NCBI GenBank assembly: GCA_024226535.1
Contig: JAAELP010000155.1
Location: forward strand, 1 to 64,000
DNA length: 64,000 nucleotides
Origin: Planctomycetota bacterium
Lineage (GTDB): Bacteria > Planctomycetota > Phycisphaerae > Phycisphaerales > SM1A02
Direction of reading: 5' to 3'
How positions within the stretch are numbered: the first letter of the stretch is position 1; each line of letters starts with the position of its first letter. A model generated the notes under the pieces. That model saw only the letters and a program-made list of their open reading frames with translations. It was not told the DNA's origin and did not search any database. Position numbers and translations under genes: made by a program. Shown piece by piece: positions 27,181-36,434 of this stretch.

Positions 27181-30100
27181 TCAATCGAATCGGACCACGA
27201 GCGGCTCGCCCCGCTGCCCCGCCTCGACTGGCCGCAGACCCCCACGAACCTGCCAGCGGTCGCGGTCCGGGCAGCCGACGTGGATCGCGTACGGACCGAC
27301 GCTTTCGACCGGCGGTCGCCACCGCATGCCGGCCAGACGGATCGAGCACTCGGTGCGGCCGGTCGTCTCGTCCACGACCCGGATGACGGCCCGGTCGAGG
27401 CCGCGGACCTCCAGCTCCGGCAGGAAGGCCCGCCGGCCGGTCCCACCGTTGTCCAGTTGGGCCACGGTGCGCGGCCAGCCCCGGTACTGCTCGGCCGCCG
27501 GGTCCGACGGATCGACGCCACGCGGCCATGCCTCGAAGGTGATCCACCGCGTGTCACGCTCGAGGCGCACGATGCCGTAGCCGGGCATTCGATCGTGGAG
27601 CCGGGCCGGGGAGCGGCCGGAGCGCACCGGGTTCGCCGCGGCGTAGACCGTCATCAGGTTGCCGAAGCCGTCGCGGTAGTCGCCGGTGTACCGCGGGGCG
27701 CCGGGCTCGCGCCGGGCCCCGGGCCGCGGCGGCTGCCAGCGGCGCGGCCACGTGTTCGCGATCGCCGGCGCGCAGAACGCGAAGCCGGCGTCGCGCCAGT
27801 CATCCACGCCGTACTGCACGAGGCTCGCGAGGTGCTGGTCGCCGGCGAGGTGGATCGCGAACGCGCGGCGGAACGCGCGCACCGCGCGATCGCGCCCGCT
27901 CTGCGGCCACCCGTTGGAGTCGGCGTCGGCGGCGCGCCGATGGTCGTCGGGGTACTCGTCCGGCGGCAGGTAGGGAATCGACGGGATCGCCGCGCCGCTC
28001 TCGGCGTCCGCCGGCAACGTCGCCACGTTGACGAACGGCGTCTGCGAGAGCACGACCTTCATCCAGGTTCCGCCGGACCAGTCATCCGCCCAGCCTTCGA
28101 GCATCGCGAGCTGTCGTTCCCCGAGCAGCACCGCCCCGGGAACGTCGGCATCCGCCGCGGGATCGAAGTCCGGGTTGCGGAACCACCCGTTGACGACCTT
28201 GCCCTCCGGCACCGTCACCGACGGCGACGACTTGAACTGCCGATCGCCCAGGATCGCGAAGCTCACGCCCGCGTACCGCATCGTCGTCGCGTACACCGTG
28301 TACCCCGCGCCGATCGGCTCGGCGTCGAGGGGGTCGGGGGGATCTGGCAGGTGGCTCGTCTGCGTACGGTGGACCGCGTTCACGAAGCGCGGGCTCATCA
28401 CGTACCCGCCGGAGTCCTGCGCGGTCAGGCCGTCAGCGGCGCGGGCCCGACGCCCACCGGCACCCCACAGGTTCCCGTGGTAGACGTCATGATCGTCGGG
28501 AATCGTGATCGTCGGGCGATCGCGCGTGATCGACTCGAACGCCCAGCACCACCGGTACCACTTGTTGAGGTAGTCGAGGATGGCCGCGTCCTCGGGCTTC
28601 CGTTGGGCCGGATCGAGATCGCCTTCGTAGATCTGGTCGCCGCTGAAGAACAGGAGATCCGGATCGTGCACGCGCAGGGCGTCGACGATCTCCGCGTGCG
28701 GGAACCAGATCGCCTCGTGGTTCCACCGGAGTCCGCCCGTGTACGTCTTCTGACCGGTGAAGGAAGCGATGACGAGCGCGCCGGCGTCGACGGGCTCGCG
28801 TCGAACGGTTCCGTAGTACTCGTGGCGACGTGGCCCGCCCTCGGCCCCGGCGAGGTCATAGACGACCCGGAACCGCGTGTCGCGCGAGCCATCCCAACCG
28901 TCGACGCGGAACGGCGCCGTCCAGCTCTCCGGAATGATGCTCGCGCGGCCGCGTTCGCGCCACGCGCCGCCGGCATCACGCGTCTCCAGGATCGCCGTGG
29001 GCGCGTCGCCTTCGCCAAGCGGCCCGAACTGTGCCGTCAGCTCGAGCACGCCGTCGGCGAGCGTGTACTGCGTCGCCAGAACCGGCCCCCACGCGCGATC
29101 GTCGTGGCGACGCACCTTCCGGCCGTAGACCGTCCAGCCCTCGAAGAAGTGCGGCCCGAGGTGGGAGACCAGCGCCAGACCGCCGTCGATCTCGTCTTCC
29201 GTCAACCCGCGCACGGTCTTGCGGCTCAGCAGCGCGCCGTCGTCGGCGTCCGTCGCGGAGACCACGAGCATGTAGCCGTCGCCGTCGGGACGGACGAAGA
29301 GCCTGAGGTCGATTCCGCCGCGCGGCTCGGCGCGGCCGTCGCCCAGCGTCGACGCGGGCTCGATCACGGGCACGTCGTCGGCGCCGAGCGGACCGGCGAT
29401 CGACCACTGGCTGCGTCCCGGCGAGCCGCGCGTGTTGTCGCGCACGTCGACGCGTCCGAAGGCGTCGGTCACCACGAGCAATCCCCCGTCGGCGGCGGGC
29501 CGGTGGTGCACGAGGGCCGTGAGCCGGTGGTCGATCTCGTCGCTTCCGGCGCCGATGAGGAACCCGGAGAAGCCATCGGGCGTCGCGGCGTCGCCGGCCG
29601 AACCGGTGCGCACGCAGACCTCGAAGCTCGCCCGCGCCGGCGACGTCGTTCGCGTCAGCAGGAATGCCGTGCGTAGCGGGAAGCGCGGCCGGCCTTCGAC
29701 GCACTCCAGCTTCCCGTCATGGACCCGCCAATCCTGGAGACGGTTCGCCCAGTACTCCGGACCGATCCAGACCCGCCGCGTGCGCGATCCCCATGCCGAG
29801 GCGAAGCTCGTCGCCTCCAGGGCGCCGTCGTACTTCGGGTTCGGTTCCGTCGGGACCGGAGCGTGCGTGCGGCCCCGCCAGTCGACGATCCGGTCGTGCA
29901 GACGCCGCGTCACCTCCGGCCGCACGTGGACGAGGTTCGTCGTCTCGCCGGGATCGTCGGCGAGGTCGTACAGTTCCAGCCGACCGTCCTCGAAGAACTC
30001 CAGCAGCTTGTACCGCCCCTCCCGGATCGCGCCGACGGGCGTCGTGCGCCACGGGCTGCCCGACCGCCGACCCGCCTCGAGGTAGCACGGGAAGTGCCAG

Positions 30101-31215
30101 TAGAGAGGTGGGCGCCGGGGCTGCAACGGGGAGCGCCGCAGCAACGGGGCGAGGCTCACGCCGTCGAGCCGCAGGTTCGCCGGAAGCTGCGCCCCGGCGA
30201 GATCGAGGATCGTCGGGAACAGGTCGAGCCCGATCACGGGCGTATCCACCGTGCGCCCGTCATCGGCCACGCCCGGGGTCGAGATGATCAGCGGAACCCG
30301 GATCCCTCCCTCGTACAACTCGCCCTTCGCGCCGCGCAGTGACCCCATCGAGGCGAAGCGCCCGTGGCCGCCGTTGTCGGACATCAGGATGACCACGGTC
30401 CGCTCGTCGAGATCGCGCTCGGCGAGCGCGTCCACCAGACGCCCGACGTTCCGATCGACGGTCTCCACCATCGCCGCGTACGCGGACCTGCGCCGCGACA
30501 GGCTCGGGTCAAGCTGCCGGTACTTCTCGACGAGGTCCGGCTTGCCCTGCACCGGCGTGTGCACGGCGTAGAACGGCAGGTAGAGGAAGAACGGTCGCGC
30601 CCGGTGCTCGTCCATGAACCCGATGGCCTCGTCGGTGAGCCGATCGGTGAGGCACTCGCCCGCGGGGCCGTCGTCGAGCCACGGGTTGTCGTAGGGGCTG
30701 AAGTACGAGCGCGGGTGTCCGATCTGACCGGCGGCCCGGCTGCGATCGAAGCCCTGCCCGGACACGTCGTCATCGAGATGCCACTTGCCGAAGCAGCCCG
30801 TGACGTACCCCGCCTCCCGGAGCGCCTCGGCGAGGGTGACGAACGCATCGTCGAGCACGCGCACGTTCGGGATCGGCTCGAGGGCGCGCCGGTTGGCGGG
30901 CCCGCGCGCCGAGGCGTTCACCGTGTACATGCCGTGACGTGGGGCATACCGGCCGGTCAAGAGCGACGCGCGGGACGGCACGCAGTTGGGCCCGTTGGCG
31001 TAGGCATCGGTGAAACGCGCGCCGCGTCGGGCGAGGTCGTCGATGCGGGGCGTCTCGTGGAGGCGGTTGCCGTAGCAGCCGAGATCCGCCCAGCCCATGT
31101 CGTCGACGAGGATCAGGACGACGTTCCGGGCTTCACCCGCCGCCGAGGCCGGTCGAGCCCAGGCGACCGGGGCACCGGCGAGCAGCACGAGCATCGGGAG
31201 GATGCGGAGCAGCAT
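27181..31215 (-). CDS. Sulfatase - PhoD-type phosphodiesterase fusion, exported
   Basis: 1344 residues in one uninterrupted frame. Signal peptide at about 1-25. Residues 28-480 are a type I sulfatase: metal Asp38/Asp39 (LILVDDMGWADLG), the formylglycine site C78-VPSR-ASLLTGR, GKWHLDDD and MSDNGGHGR. A beta-rich region at about 500-740 looks like a concanavalin/laminin-G-type linker. Residues about 835-1250 are a calcineurin-like PhoD domain: FFSGDQIYEGD (about 858), TIPDDHDVYHGN (about 908) and AIHLAGDQHLASL (about 1122), all metal-binding motifs. Both active sites look intact, so the protein could remove sulfate and phosphate from the same external polymer. Maturation needs a formylglycine-generating enzyme not seen here. 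TATCGT ends seven bases before the ATG; no Shine-Dalgarno. Confidence 0.88.
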   Translation of the reverse strand: MLLRILPMLVLLAGAPVAWARPASAAGEARNVVLILVDDMGWADLGCYGNRLHETPRIDDLARRGARFTDAYANGPNCVPSRASLLTGRYAPRHGMYTVNASARGPANRRALEPIPNVRVLDDAFVTLAEALREAGYVTGCFGKWHLDDDVSGQGFDRSRAAGQIGHPRSYFSPYDNPWLDDGPAGECLTDRLTDEAIGFMDEHRARPFFLYLPFYAVHTPVQGKPDLVEKYRQLDPSLSRRRSAYAAMVETVDRNVGRLVDALAERDLDERTVVILMSDNGGHGRFASMGSLRGAKGELYEGGIRVPLIISTPGVADDGRTVDTPVIGLDLFPTILDLAGAQLPANLRLDGVSLAPLLRRSPLQPRRPPLYWHFPCYLEAGRRSGSPWRTTPVGAIREGRYKLLEFFEDGRLELYDLADDPGETTNLVHVRPEVTRRLHDRIVDWRGRTHAPVPTEPNPKYDGALEATSFASAWGSRTRRVWIGPEYWANRLQDWRVHDGKLECVEGRPRFPLRTAFLLTRTTSPARASFEVCVRTGSAGDAATPDGFSGFLIGAGSDEIDHRLTALVHHRPAADGGLLVVTDAFGRVDVRDNTRGSPGRSQWSIAGPLGADDVPVIEPASTLGDGRAEPRGGIDLRLFVRPDGDGYMLVVSATDADDGALLSRKTVRGLTEDEIDGGLALVSHLGPHFFEGWTVYGRKVRRHDDRAWGPVLATQYTLADGVLELTAQFGPLGEGDAPTAILETRDAGGAWRERGRASIIPESWTAPFRVDGWDGSRDTRFRVVYDLAGAEGGPRRHEYYGTVRREPVDAGALVIASFTGQKTYTGGLRWNHEAIWFPHAEIVDALRVHDPDLLFFSGDQIYEGDLDPAQRKPEDAAILDYLNKWYRWCWAFESITRDRPTITIPDDHDVYHGNLWGAGGRRARAADGLTAQDSGGYVMSPRFVNAVHRTQTSHLPDPPDPLDAEPIGAGYTVYATTMRYAGVSFAILGDRQFKSSPSVTVPEGKVVNGWFRNPDFDPAADADVPGAVLLGERQLAMLEGWADDWSGGTWMKVVLSQTPFVNVATLPADAESGAAIPSIPYLPPDEYPDDHRRAADADSNGWPQSGRDRAVRAFRRAFAIHLAGDQHLASLVQYGVDDWRDAGFAFCAPAIANTWPRRWQPPRPGARREPGAPRYTGDYRDGFGNLMTVYAAANPVRSGRSPARLHDRMPGYGIVRLERDTRWITFEAWPRGVDPSDPAAEQYRGWPRTVAQLDNGGTGRRAFLPELEVRGLDRAVIRVVDETTGRTECSIRLAGMRWRPPVESVGPYAIHVGCPDRDRWQVRGGLRPVEAGQRGEPLVVRFD

Positions 31216-31307
31216 AGCGGCCACGATAACCCGTTCCCGGACCCGATCTCCACCTTCTGAGTGCGGACCCCTCATCCGAATGCCGATACCGGGGGCAGGG
31301 TCCCCCC

Positions 31308-33020
31308 ATGCCACACTCCGCAGCCCCACGATCCGCGGTGCCTGCCCCGCATACCGGCCGCAACGTCGGCACGATTCTCATCGTCGACACCGACGGATCG
31401 GCGCGCGGTGCGTGCCGCGCGATCCTCGAGGAATCCGATTACGAGGTCCGGGACGCGATGACCCTGACCGACGCCCTCGCGGTGCTCGAACACGACGCGC
31501 CCGACACGATCCTGCTCGACGCCGACTCGGCGGGAGCGACGACCTGGCGCGTGGCCGCGCAGCGCCTCAAGCTCGCCACCCACGGAGCCGAGCCGCGCAT
31601 CGTCCTGGTCCTCGACGCGAAGGCAACCAACACCGTGCCCTCCGTCGCCGACGCCTGGATCGACGAGTGGCTCGTGAAGCCCGTCCGCGCCCACGATCTC
31701 CTGTTGCGGGTGAGCGGCGCCGCGGGCATGCAGGATCGCCTGACGCTGCGCAACCTCCGCGGCGACCAGACCCGCATGTGGAACGTGCTCCTGGATTTCT
31801 CGCGCAGCATGAGCCGCGTGCTGGACCTCGACACCATCCTCGACCAGATCGTGCGAACCGCGGCGGAGATGTCCGGCAGCCGACGCGTGTCGATCATGCT
31901 CCCCGACGACACGGGGCGTTTCCTCACGATCGCCAAGTCCCTCGGCATCGACACGGAGATGCGCCAGCGCGTCCGAGTGCCGGTGGGCAAGGGAATCGCC
32001 GGCGAGGTCTTCTCCTCCGGCGTCCGGCGCACCGTGCTCACGACCGGCCCGATCCCGGATCAGCCCTACGAGAGCGAAGCGTTCGTGAGCATGCCGATCA
32101 TCGCCTCGCTGAACACGGCGCACGACTGCGTCGGCGTTCTCAACATCACCCACCGCTTCGGCGATCGCCCCTTCGAGGACTGGGAGCTGGAGTTCATCGA
32201 TCTGCTCGGCAGCATCGCCGGCTCGGTCATCGACGATTCGCTCTGGCGCCAGACGCGCGAGAGCCTGCTGAAGATGGAGCGCGACCTTCTCGTGGCACGG
32301 CGCATTCAGCAGAGCACCTTCCCCTTCGCGCTTCCCGAACTGGACGGCTTCCAGGTCGACGCGTGGAGCCAGCCCGCCGACGAGACCGCCGGCGACACCT
32401 ACGACATCATCCCGCTCACCGCGCCCGGATCCGAGAAGCCGGATCGCGTCGTGCTCCTGCTCGCCGACGCGACGGGGCACGGCATCGGCCCGGCCCTGTC
32501 CGTGACGCAGGTGCGCGCGATGCTGCGGATGGGCGTCAGGCAGGACGACGACCTGCTTCGGATCGCCCGGCACATGAACGAGCAGCTTCACGCCGACCTC
32601 CCCGGCGGCCGCTTCATCACGGCGTGGCTCGGCGCGCTGGACGTGCCGGGGCGGACGCTCTCGTGCGTCAGCGCGGGGCAGGGCCCGATCCTCCGCTATG
32701 ACGCCGAACGCGATCTCGTCGAGCGTCTCGACGCCGACACGATTCCGCTCGGCATCATGCCGACGCTGGACCTGGAGTCCGGCGTCCGGTTCCCGATGAA
32801 CCCCGGCGACATCGTGGCCGTGCTCTCCGACGGAATCTTCGAAACCACCAGCGCCACCGGGGAGCTCTTCGGCACCGACCGGGTCGTCGAGATCATCCTG
32901 GCGACGCGCGCCGAGTCCCCGGGCCGGATCGTCGAGGCGCTCCGCGACGGGATCACGAGGTTCGCGCCGGGTCTCCGCGCCGCCGACGACCGGACCGCGA
33001 TCGTGGTCAAGGCGGTGTGA
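31308..33020 (+). CDS. REC-GAF-SpoIIE (PP2C-type) phosphatase
   Basis: 570 residues, cytoplasmic. Residues about 20-135 form a response-regulator receiver (TILIVDTDGSARGA, phosphoacceptor-like Asp in ILLDAD, Lys in LVKPVRAHD). A GAF domain spans about 160-310 (DLDTILDQIVRTAAEMSG). After a linker helix (MERDLLVARRIQQSTFP) the SpoIIE/RsbU-type phosphatase fills about 335-570, with metal motifs LLADATGHGIGPAL, VLSDGIFETT and AADDRTAIVV. Such proteins dephosphorylate anti-sigma-factor antagonists in partner-switching pathways. The acidic pair near the REC N-terminus is reduced (DTD), so phosphorylation may be weak. No antagonist or anti-sigma gene adjoins it. Divergent from the sulfatase-PhoD gene across 92 bases. 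Confidence 0.88.
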   Translation: MPHSAAPRSAVPAPHTGRNVGTILIVDTDGSARGACRAILEESDYEVRDAMTLTDALAVLEHDAPDTILLDADSAGATTWRVAAQRLKLATHGAEPRIVLVLDAKATNTVPSVADAWIDEWLVKPVRAHDLLLRVSGAAGMQDRLTLRNLRGDQTRMWNVLLDFSRSMSRVLDLDTILDQIVRTAAEMSGSRRVSIMLPDDTGRFLTIAKSLGIDTEMRQRVRVPVGKGIAGEVFSSGVRRTVLTTGPIPDQPYESEAFVSMPIIASLNTAHDCVGVLNITHRFGDRPFEDWELEFIDLLGSIAGSVIDDSLWRQTRESLLKMERDLLVARRIQQSTFPFALPELDGFQVDAWSQPADETAGDTYDIIPLTAPGSEKPDRVVLLLADATGHGIGPALSVTQVRAMLRMGVRQDDDLLRIARHMNEQLHADLPGGRFITAWLGALDVPGRTLSCVSAGQGPILRYDAERDLVERLDADTIPLGIMPTLDLESGVRFPMNPGDIVAVLSDGIFETTSATGELFGTDRVVEIILATRAESPGRIVEALRDGITRFAPGLRAADDRTAIVVKAV

Positions 33021-33050
33021 GCGAACGGGCAAGGACGCTCGCCCTCACCT

Positions 33051-33089
33051 GCCTCGCTGCGCGAGGCTGTCCTCTCCCGGAGGGAGAGG
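33051..33089. terminator. Paired stem-loops between convergent genes
   Basis: Two adjacent hairpins, gcctcg-ctgcg-cgaggc (33051-33067) and cctctccc-gga-gggagagg (33071-33089), lie between the ends of the phosphatase and ParB-domain genes. There is no U tract, so a bidirectional terminator role is possible but unproven. Confidence 0.45.
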
Positions 33090-33113
33090 GGTCTCCCACC
33101 TCTCCCCGCCGCG

Positions 33114-34157
33114 CTACTCGTCATCCGGCGCGATCGCCGCGACCAGCGCCAGGTCGCCCTGGCGGACGGATGCTACGTCGAAGTTGCGGGCCGCGGATGC
33201 CATGCGGGTCAGGGCGGCGCCGATCGCCATCGCGGGTTTCGTCTCGCCCTTCTTCGCGCGGTGGAACCGCACCGGGTTGATCCGGGCCACGACATACGTG
33301 CGCAGGTACGGCGACTTGAAGCCGCGCGTGCGCAGGGCCTCGATGATCTCCTTGACCTGGGCGTCGATCTCCTCGATCCGCGCCGCGTAGCCCTCACGTT
33401 GCCGAATGCTCTGGCCCAGCGTCTTGTCCACGAAACGGTCCACCTTCTTGAGCAGCGGGCTGTACGCCCCGCCCGCGAAGCGCTTGTTCTGCTCGTAGAC
33501 GATGCCCAGCGTGAGCAGTTCCGGCGCCTCGAACTGCTCGGCGTAGGCCGTCTCCTTCGCCCGCGGCTTCCGATCGACGAGGCCGCGCGCCATGCGGATC
33601 ACCTCGAGGCTGCGGTCCTTCAGGTTGTGCGCTTTCTCAGTGTTCAACGCGAGGATGCGAAACGCGAGGTCCTCGTCCGGCGAGACGAGCGCGGTGACCT
33701 GGCGCAGCCCGAGCACCTTTGCCGCCGCGAGCCGGTGCCGTCCGTTCGGTGTCCACAGACGACCGTCGTCACCGCGCACCACGATGAGCGGATCGAGGAA
33801 GGAGCCGCTCTGCTCGATCTTCTCCGCGAGCCGCTTGGTGTGTGTCGGCGAGAGGTCGCGCTGGAACGGCGTCGGCTCCACCGACGCCAGCGGAAGCGAG
33901 GCGATCAGCATCGGGCGACCCGAGAGCGGTTCACGGTACGCGCCGATCGCCGCGCCGCCCGCCGCCTCGACCTGCCGCACCAGCGGCGCGACTTCCCGCG
34001 CCCCGAGCGTGAGCACGATCTCCGCCCCGGAGAGTCCCCTCTTCTCCTTGCTTGGCGTCAGACGCTTGCGCGAGCTCGACGGCTTCTTGCGCGCGGATTT
34101 CTTCGCGGTCTTCTTCTTCGTGACCTTCTTCTTCGTCGCCGTCTTGCGTGCCGCCAT
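33114..34157 (-). CDS. ParB-N-domain protein with histone H1-like basic tail
   Basis: 347 residues. The first 40 are almost entirely Lys, Arg, Ala, Thr and Ser (KKKVTKKKTAKKSARKK), resembling bacterial histone H1-like tails. A ParB/Sulfiredoxin-type nuclease domain occupies about 85-165, with the conserved TPFQRDLSPTHTKRLAEKI and the GRHRLAAAKVLG motif. The remaining helical region (about 170-330) has no recognised family and includes EQNKRFAGGAYSPLLKKVD. It lacks the HTH of chromosome-partitioning ParB and there is no parA beside it, so a plasmid or chromosome segregation role is unlikely; sequence-nonspecific DNA binding is inferred. TAGACT ends exactly six bases before the ATG, consistent with leaderless translation. 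The gene follows the kinase gene by nine bases. Confidence 0.8.
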   Translation of the reverse strand: MAARKTATKKKVTKKKTAKKSARKKPSSSRKRLTPSKEKRGLSGAEIVLTLGAREVAPLVRQVEAAGGAAIGAYREPLSGRPMLIASLPLASVEPTPFQRDLSPTHTKRLAEKIEQSGSFLDPLIVVRGDDGRLWTPNGRHRLAAAKVLGLRQVTALVSPDEDLAFRILALNTEKAHNLKDRSLEVIRMARGLVDRKPRAKETAYAEQFEAPELLTLGIVYEQNKRFAGGAYSPLLKKVDRFVDKTLGQSIRQREGYAARIEEIDAQVKEIIEALRTRGFKSPYLRTYVVARINPVRFHRAKKGETKPAMAIGAALTRMASAARNFDVASVRQGDLALVAAIAPDDE

Positions 34158-34163
34158 GCGTGG

Positions 34164-34169
34164 AGTCTA
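34164..34169 (-). promoter_or_regulatory. -10-like hexamer TAGACT, six bases before the ParB-domain gene
   Basis: TANNNT hexamer at the leaderless spacing. It lies in the gap between the kinase stop and this start, implying the ParB-domain gene has its own promoter. Confidence 0.5.
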
Positions 34170-36434
34170 CCGCGACGCGCCCGGGGGCGTCTTCGCGCGT
34201 CGCGTGGCGGCGGCCTCCTCGACGCGGCCCCACTCGTCGTAGAGACCCGCGAGACGGTCGCGAACCTCCACCGTTCGCTCGTCGTCGGCGCCGACGGCGG
34301 GCGCCAGCGCGGCCCAGCTCTCCCGCAACAGCGTCTCGACGGCCGCCCGGCGGTCGGCGGCGGCGAGGGCGTCCACGTACGTGTGCATCGACACGTCCCA
34401 GTCGGGGGAGCTGACGGGACGGGCGTCACGCACGGAATCCCACCCCGCCGCCGCGTACCCCACCGCCTCGTCGACCTTGCCCTGCTTCAGCAGGTTGATC
34501 GCAAGCTCGGTGTGCGTGGCGGGGAAGATCGGGTGGCGTGGTGAGATCGTCTCCTGCACGATCCGCTGGGCCTCGCGGAGCGGAGGCTCGGCCCCGGCGA
34601 TGTCCCCGCGCCGTTGACGCAGACGCCCGAGCTGGCGGAGGCTCGAGACGACCTGGAGGCCGCTGGGCCCGTACGCCTGCTTCCGCCGCGCGATGACTTC
34701 CCCGACGATCGGGTCCGCCTCCTCGTACCGCTCCTGCTCGATCAGGATCGTGGCGAAGTTGGCAAGCACCGGGATCTGCGCGACGGGTGTGATGTCCGGT
34801 CGCCCGCGCAGGACGGCCACCGCCTCGCTCAGCGCCTCTTCGGCAGCGGCGACCTCGCCGCGATGACGGAGCGTCATCCCGAGGTTGTTCAGGGCCATCA
34901 CGAGGTCCGCGCTGCGCGGGTCGAGGGCGCGGTAGAGATCCGCGGCGCGCCGAAGCTGCGTCTCGGCGGACTCGAAACGACGCAGCGAGAGGTACGTCTC
35001 GCCGATCGCGCTCCGCACCGCCGCCTCGACGTCCGGCAGCGGCTCTCCCTCCGTGTCGAGCCGGTCGATCATGCCGTCCAGCATGTCGATGACCGTCGCG
35101 TCGGCCCCCTGCACATGGGGATCGGATGACGAGAGCATGGTGCGCAGGTGCTGGATGACGCGCTCGGCGGTCTGCCGCTGCCGCGCCTCCGCCGCCGCCG
35201 CGCTGCGGGTCTCCAGCGCGAACATCGTGCTCGCGGCGGTGGCCACGAGCATCGCCGCGAACGCGATCGCGCCGGCGGCGACGGCCACGCGGTGTCGCCG
35301 GGCGAACAGGCGCGTCTGGTAGACGATGCTCGGCGGTCGCGCGACCACGGGCTGGTGATCGAGGAAGCGCCGAAGATCGGCGGCCAGCGCCGACGCCGAC
35401 GAGTATCGCCGCCCCGGCTCCTTCTCCAGCGCGCGGGCGGTGATCGCGTCGAGATCGGGATCGCACCCGGGCACGACGCGGGCCAGGCGCCCCGGCATCT
35501 TGTTGCGGATCACGTCGACCGCCTGGTGGAGCGAGAGCCCGGCCACCTCCAGCGGCAGGCGATCGGCGAGCATCTCGAAGAGCACCACGCCGAGGGCGTA
35601 GACATCGGCCCGGGGGCCGACCGCTTCCGGGTCGGCGCCACATTGCTCGGGGCTCATGTACGGCAGCGTTCCGATGATGTCGCCGACGCTCGTCTGCATC
35701 GTCATGTCGGCCGTCTCCCCGCGCCCGAGCACGCGGGCGACGCCGAAGTCGATCACCTTTACGTGCCCCGCCGCGTCCACGAGGATGTTGGGCGGCTTGA
35801 GGTCACGGTGAACGACGCCGCGGTCATGCCCGTGCTGCACCGCTCGGCACGCCTCGATGAGCAGCTCGACGCGCTCCGGTACGCAGAGCATCGCCTCGTT
35901 GGCGTACGCCACGATCGTCCGCCCGTCGCGGACGAGCTCCATCGCGATATACGGCATGCGCCAGACGCCGTCGGCGTGCACGCCGGCCTCGTAGACGTGG
36001 GCGATGCCCGGGTGGTGAAGCTGGGCCAGCACCTCCGACTCTCGCTCGAAGCGCTGGGCGAGCGCCGAAGTGCCGGCGTCGGCGCGCAGGAGCTTGAGGG
36101 CGACGGTCCGGTGCGGTTGCTCCTGGACCGCCTCGTACACCGTCCCCGCCCCGCCGGAAGCGATCCGGCGCTTGATGCGGTACTGCCCGACGCGCTGCGG
36201 GGAAGGGTCGTCCGGCGCGGCGCCGACCTCCTGCTCCTCGGCCCACGCGATGATCGGGGGCCGCTCCATGAACGTCGACGCCTCCGGCGCGAGGCGGAGC
36301 AGCGCGGCGGCGCGCACGCGCACCGTCTCGTCATCGGGGCAGGCGCTCTGGAGAAAGGCCCTGCGCTCGGAGGGGTCGCGCTCCAGGGCGTCGGCGACGA
36401 GTATCTTGACCCGCTCGAACTGCTCAGGTTCCAT
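34167..36434 (-). CDS. Transmembrane Ser/Thr protein kinase with TPR sensor region
   Basis: 755 residues. A short N-terminal domain (1-80) common to planctomycete kinases is followed by a Hanks-type kinase (about 84-365): ASGGAGTVYEAV loop, VALK Lys114, HRDLKPPN with Asp211, DFG Asp229 and SPEQ. All catalytic residues are present. One membrane helix at 384-406 separates it from a C-terminal TPR region (about 420-750) likely outside the cytoplasm. ATG 36434 overlaps the end of the sigma factor gene by 11 bases, the usual planctomycete sigma-kinase arrangement, where the kinase is thought to control the adjoining sigma factor. Here the sigma gene is frameshifted. Confidence 0.92.
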   Translation of the reverse strand: MEPEQFERVKILVADALERDPSERRAFLQSACPDDETVRVRAAALLRLAPEASTFMERPPIIAWAEEQEVGAAPDDPSPQRVGQYRIKRRIASGGAGTVYEAVQEQPHRTVALKLLRADAGTSALAQRFERESEVLAQLHHPGIAHVYEAGVHADGVWRMPYIAMELVRDGRTIVAYANEAMLCVPERVELLIEACRAVQHGHDRGVVHRDLKPPNILVDAAGHVKVIDFGVARVLGRGETADMTMQTSVGDIIGTLPYMSPEQCGADPEAVGPRADVYALGVVLFEMLADRLPLEVAGLSLHQAVDVIRNKMPGRLARVVPGCDPDLDAITARALEKEPGRRYSSASALAADLRRFLDHQPVVARPPSIVYQTRLFARRHRVAVAAGAIAFAAMLVATAASTMFALETRSAAAAEARQRQTAERVIQHLRTMLSSSDPHVQGADATVIDMLDGMIDRLDTEGEPLPDVEAAVRSAIGETYLSLRRFESAETQLRRAADLYRALDPRSADLVMALNNLGMTLRHRGEVAAAEEALSEAVAVLRGRPDITPVAQIPVLANFATILIEQERYEEADPIVGEVIARRKQAYGPSGLQVVSSLRQLGRLRQRRGDIAGAEPPLREAQRIVQETISPRHPIFPATHTELAINLLKQGKVDEAVGYAAAGWDSVRDARPVSSPDWDVSMHTYVDALAAADRRAAVETLLRESWAALAPAVGADDERTVEVRDRLAGLYDEWGRVEEAAATRRAKTPPGASR

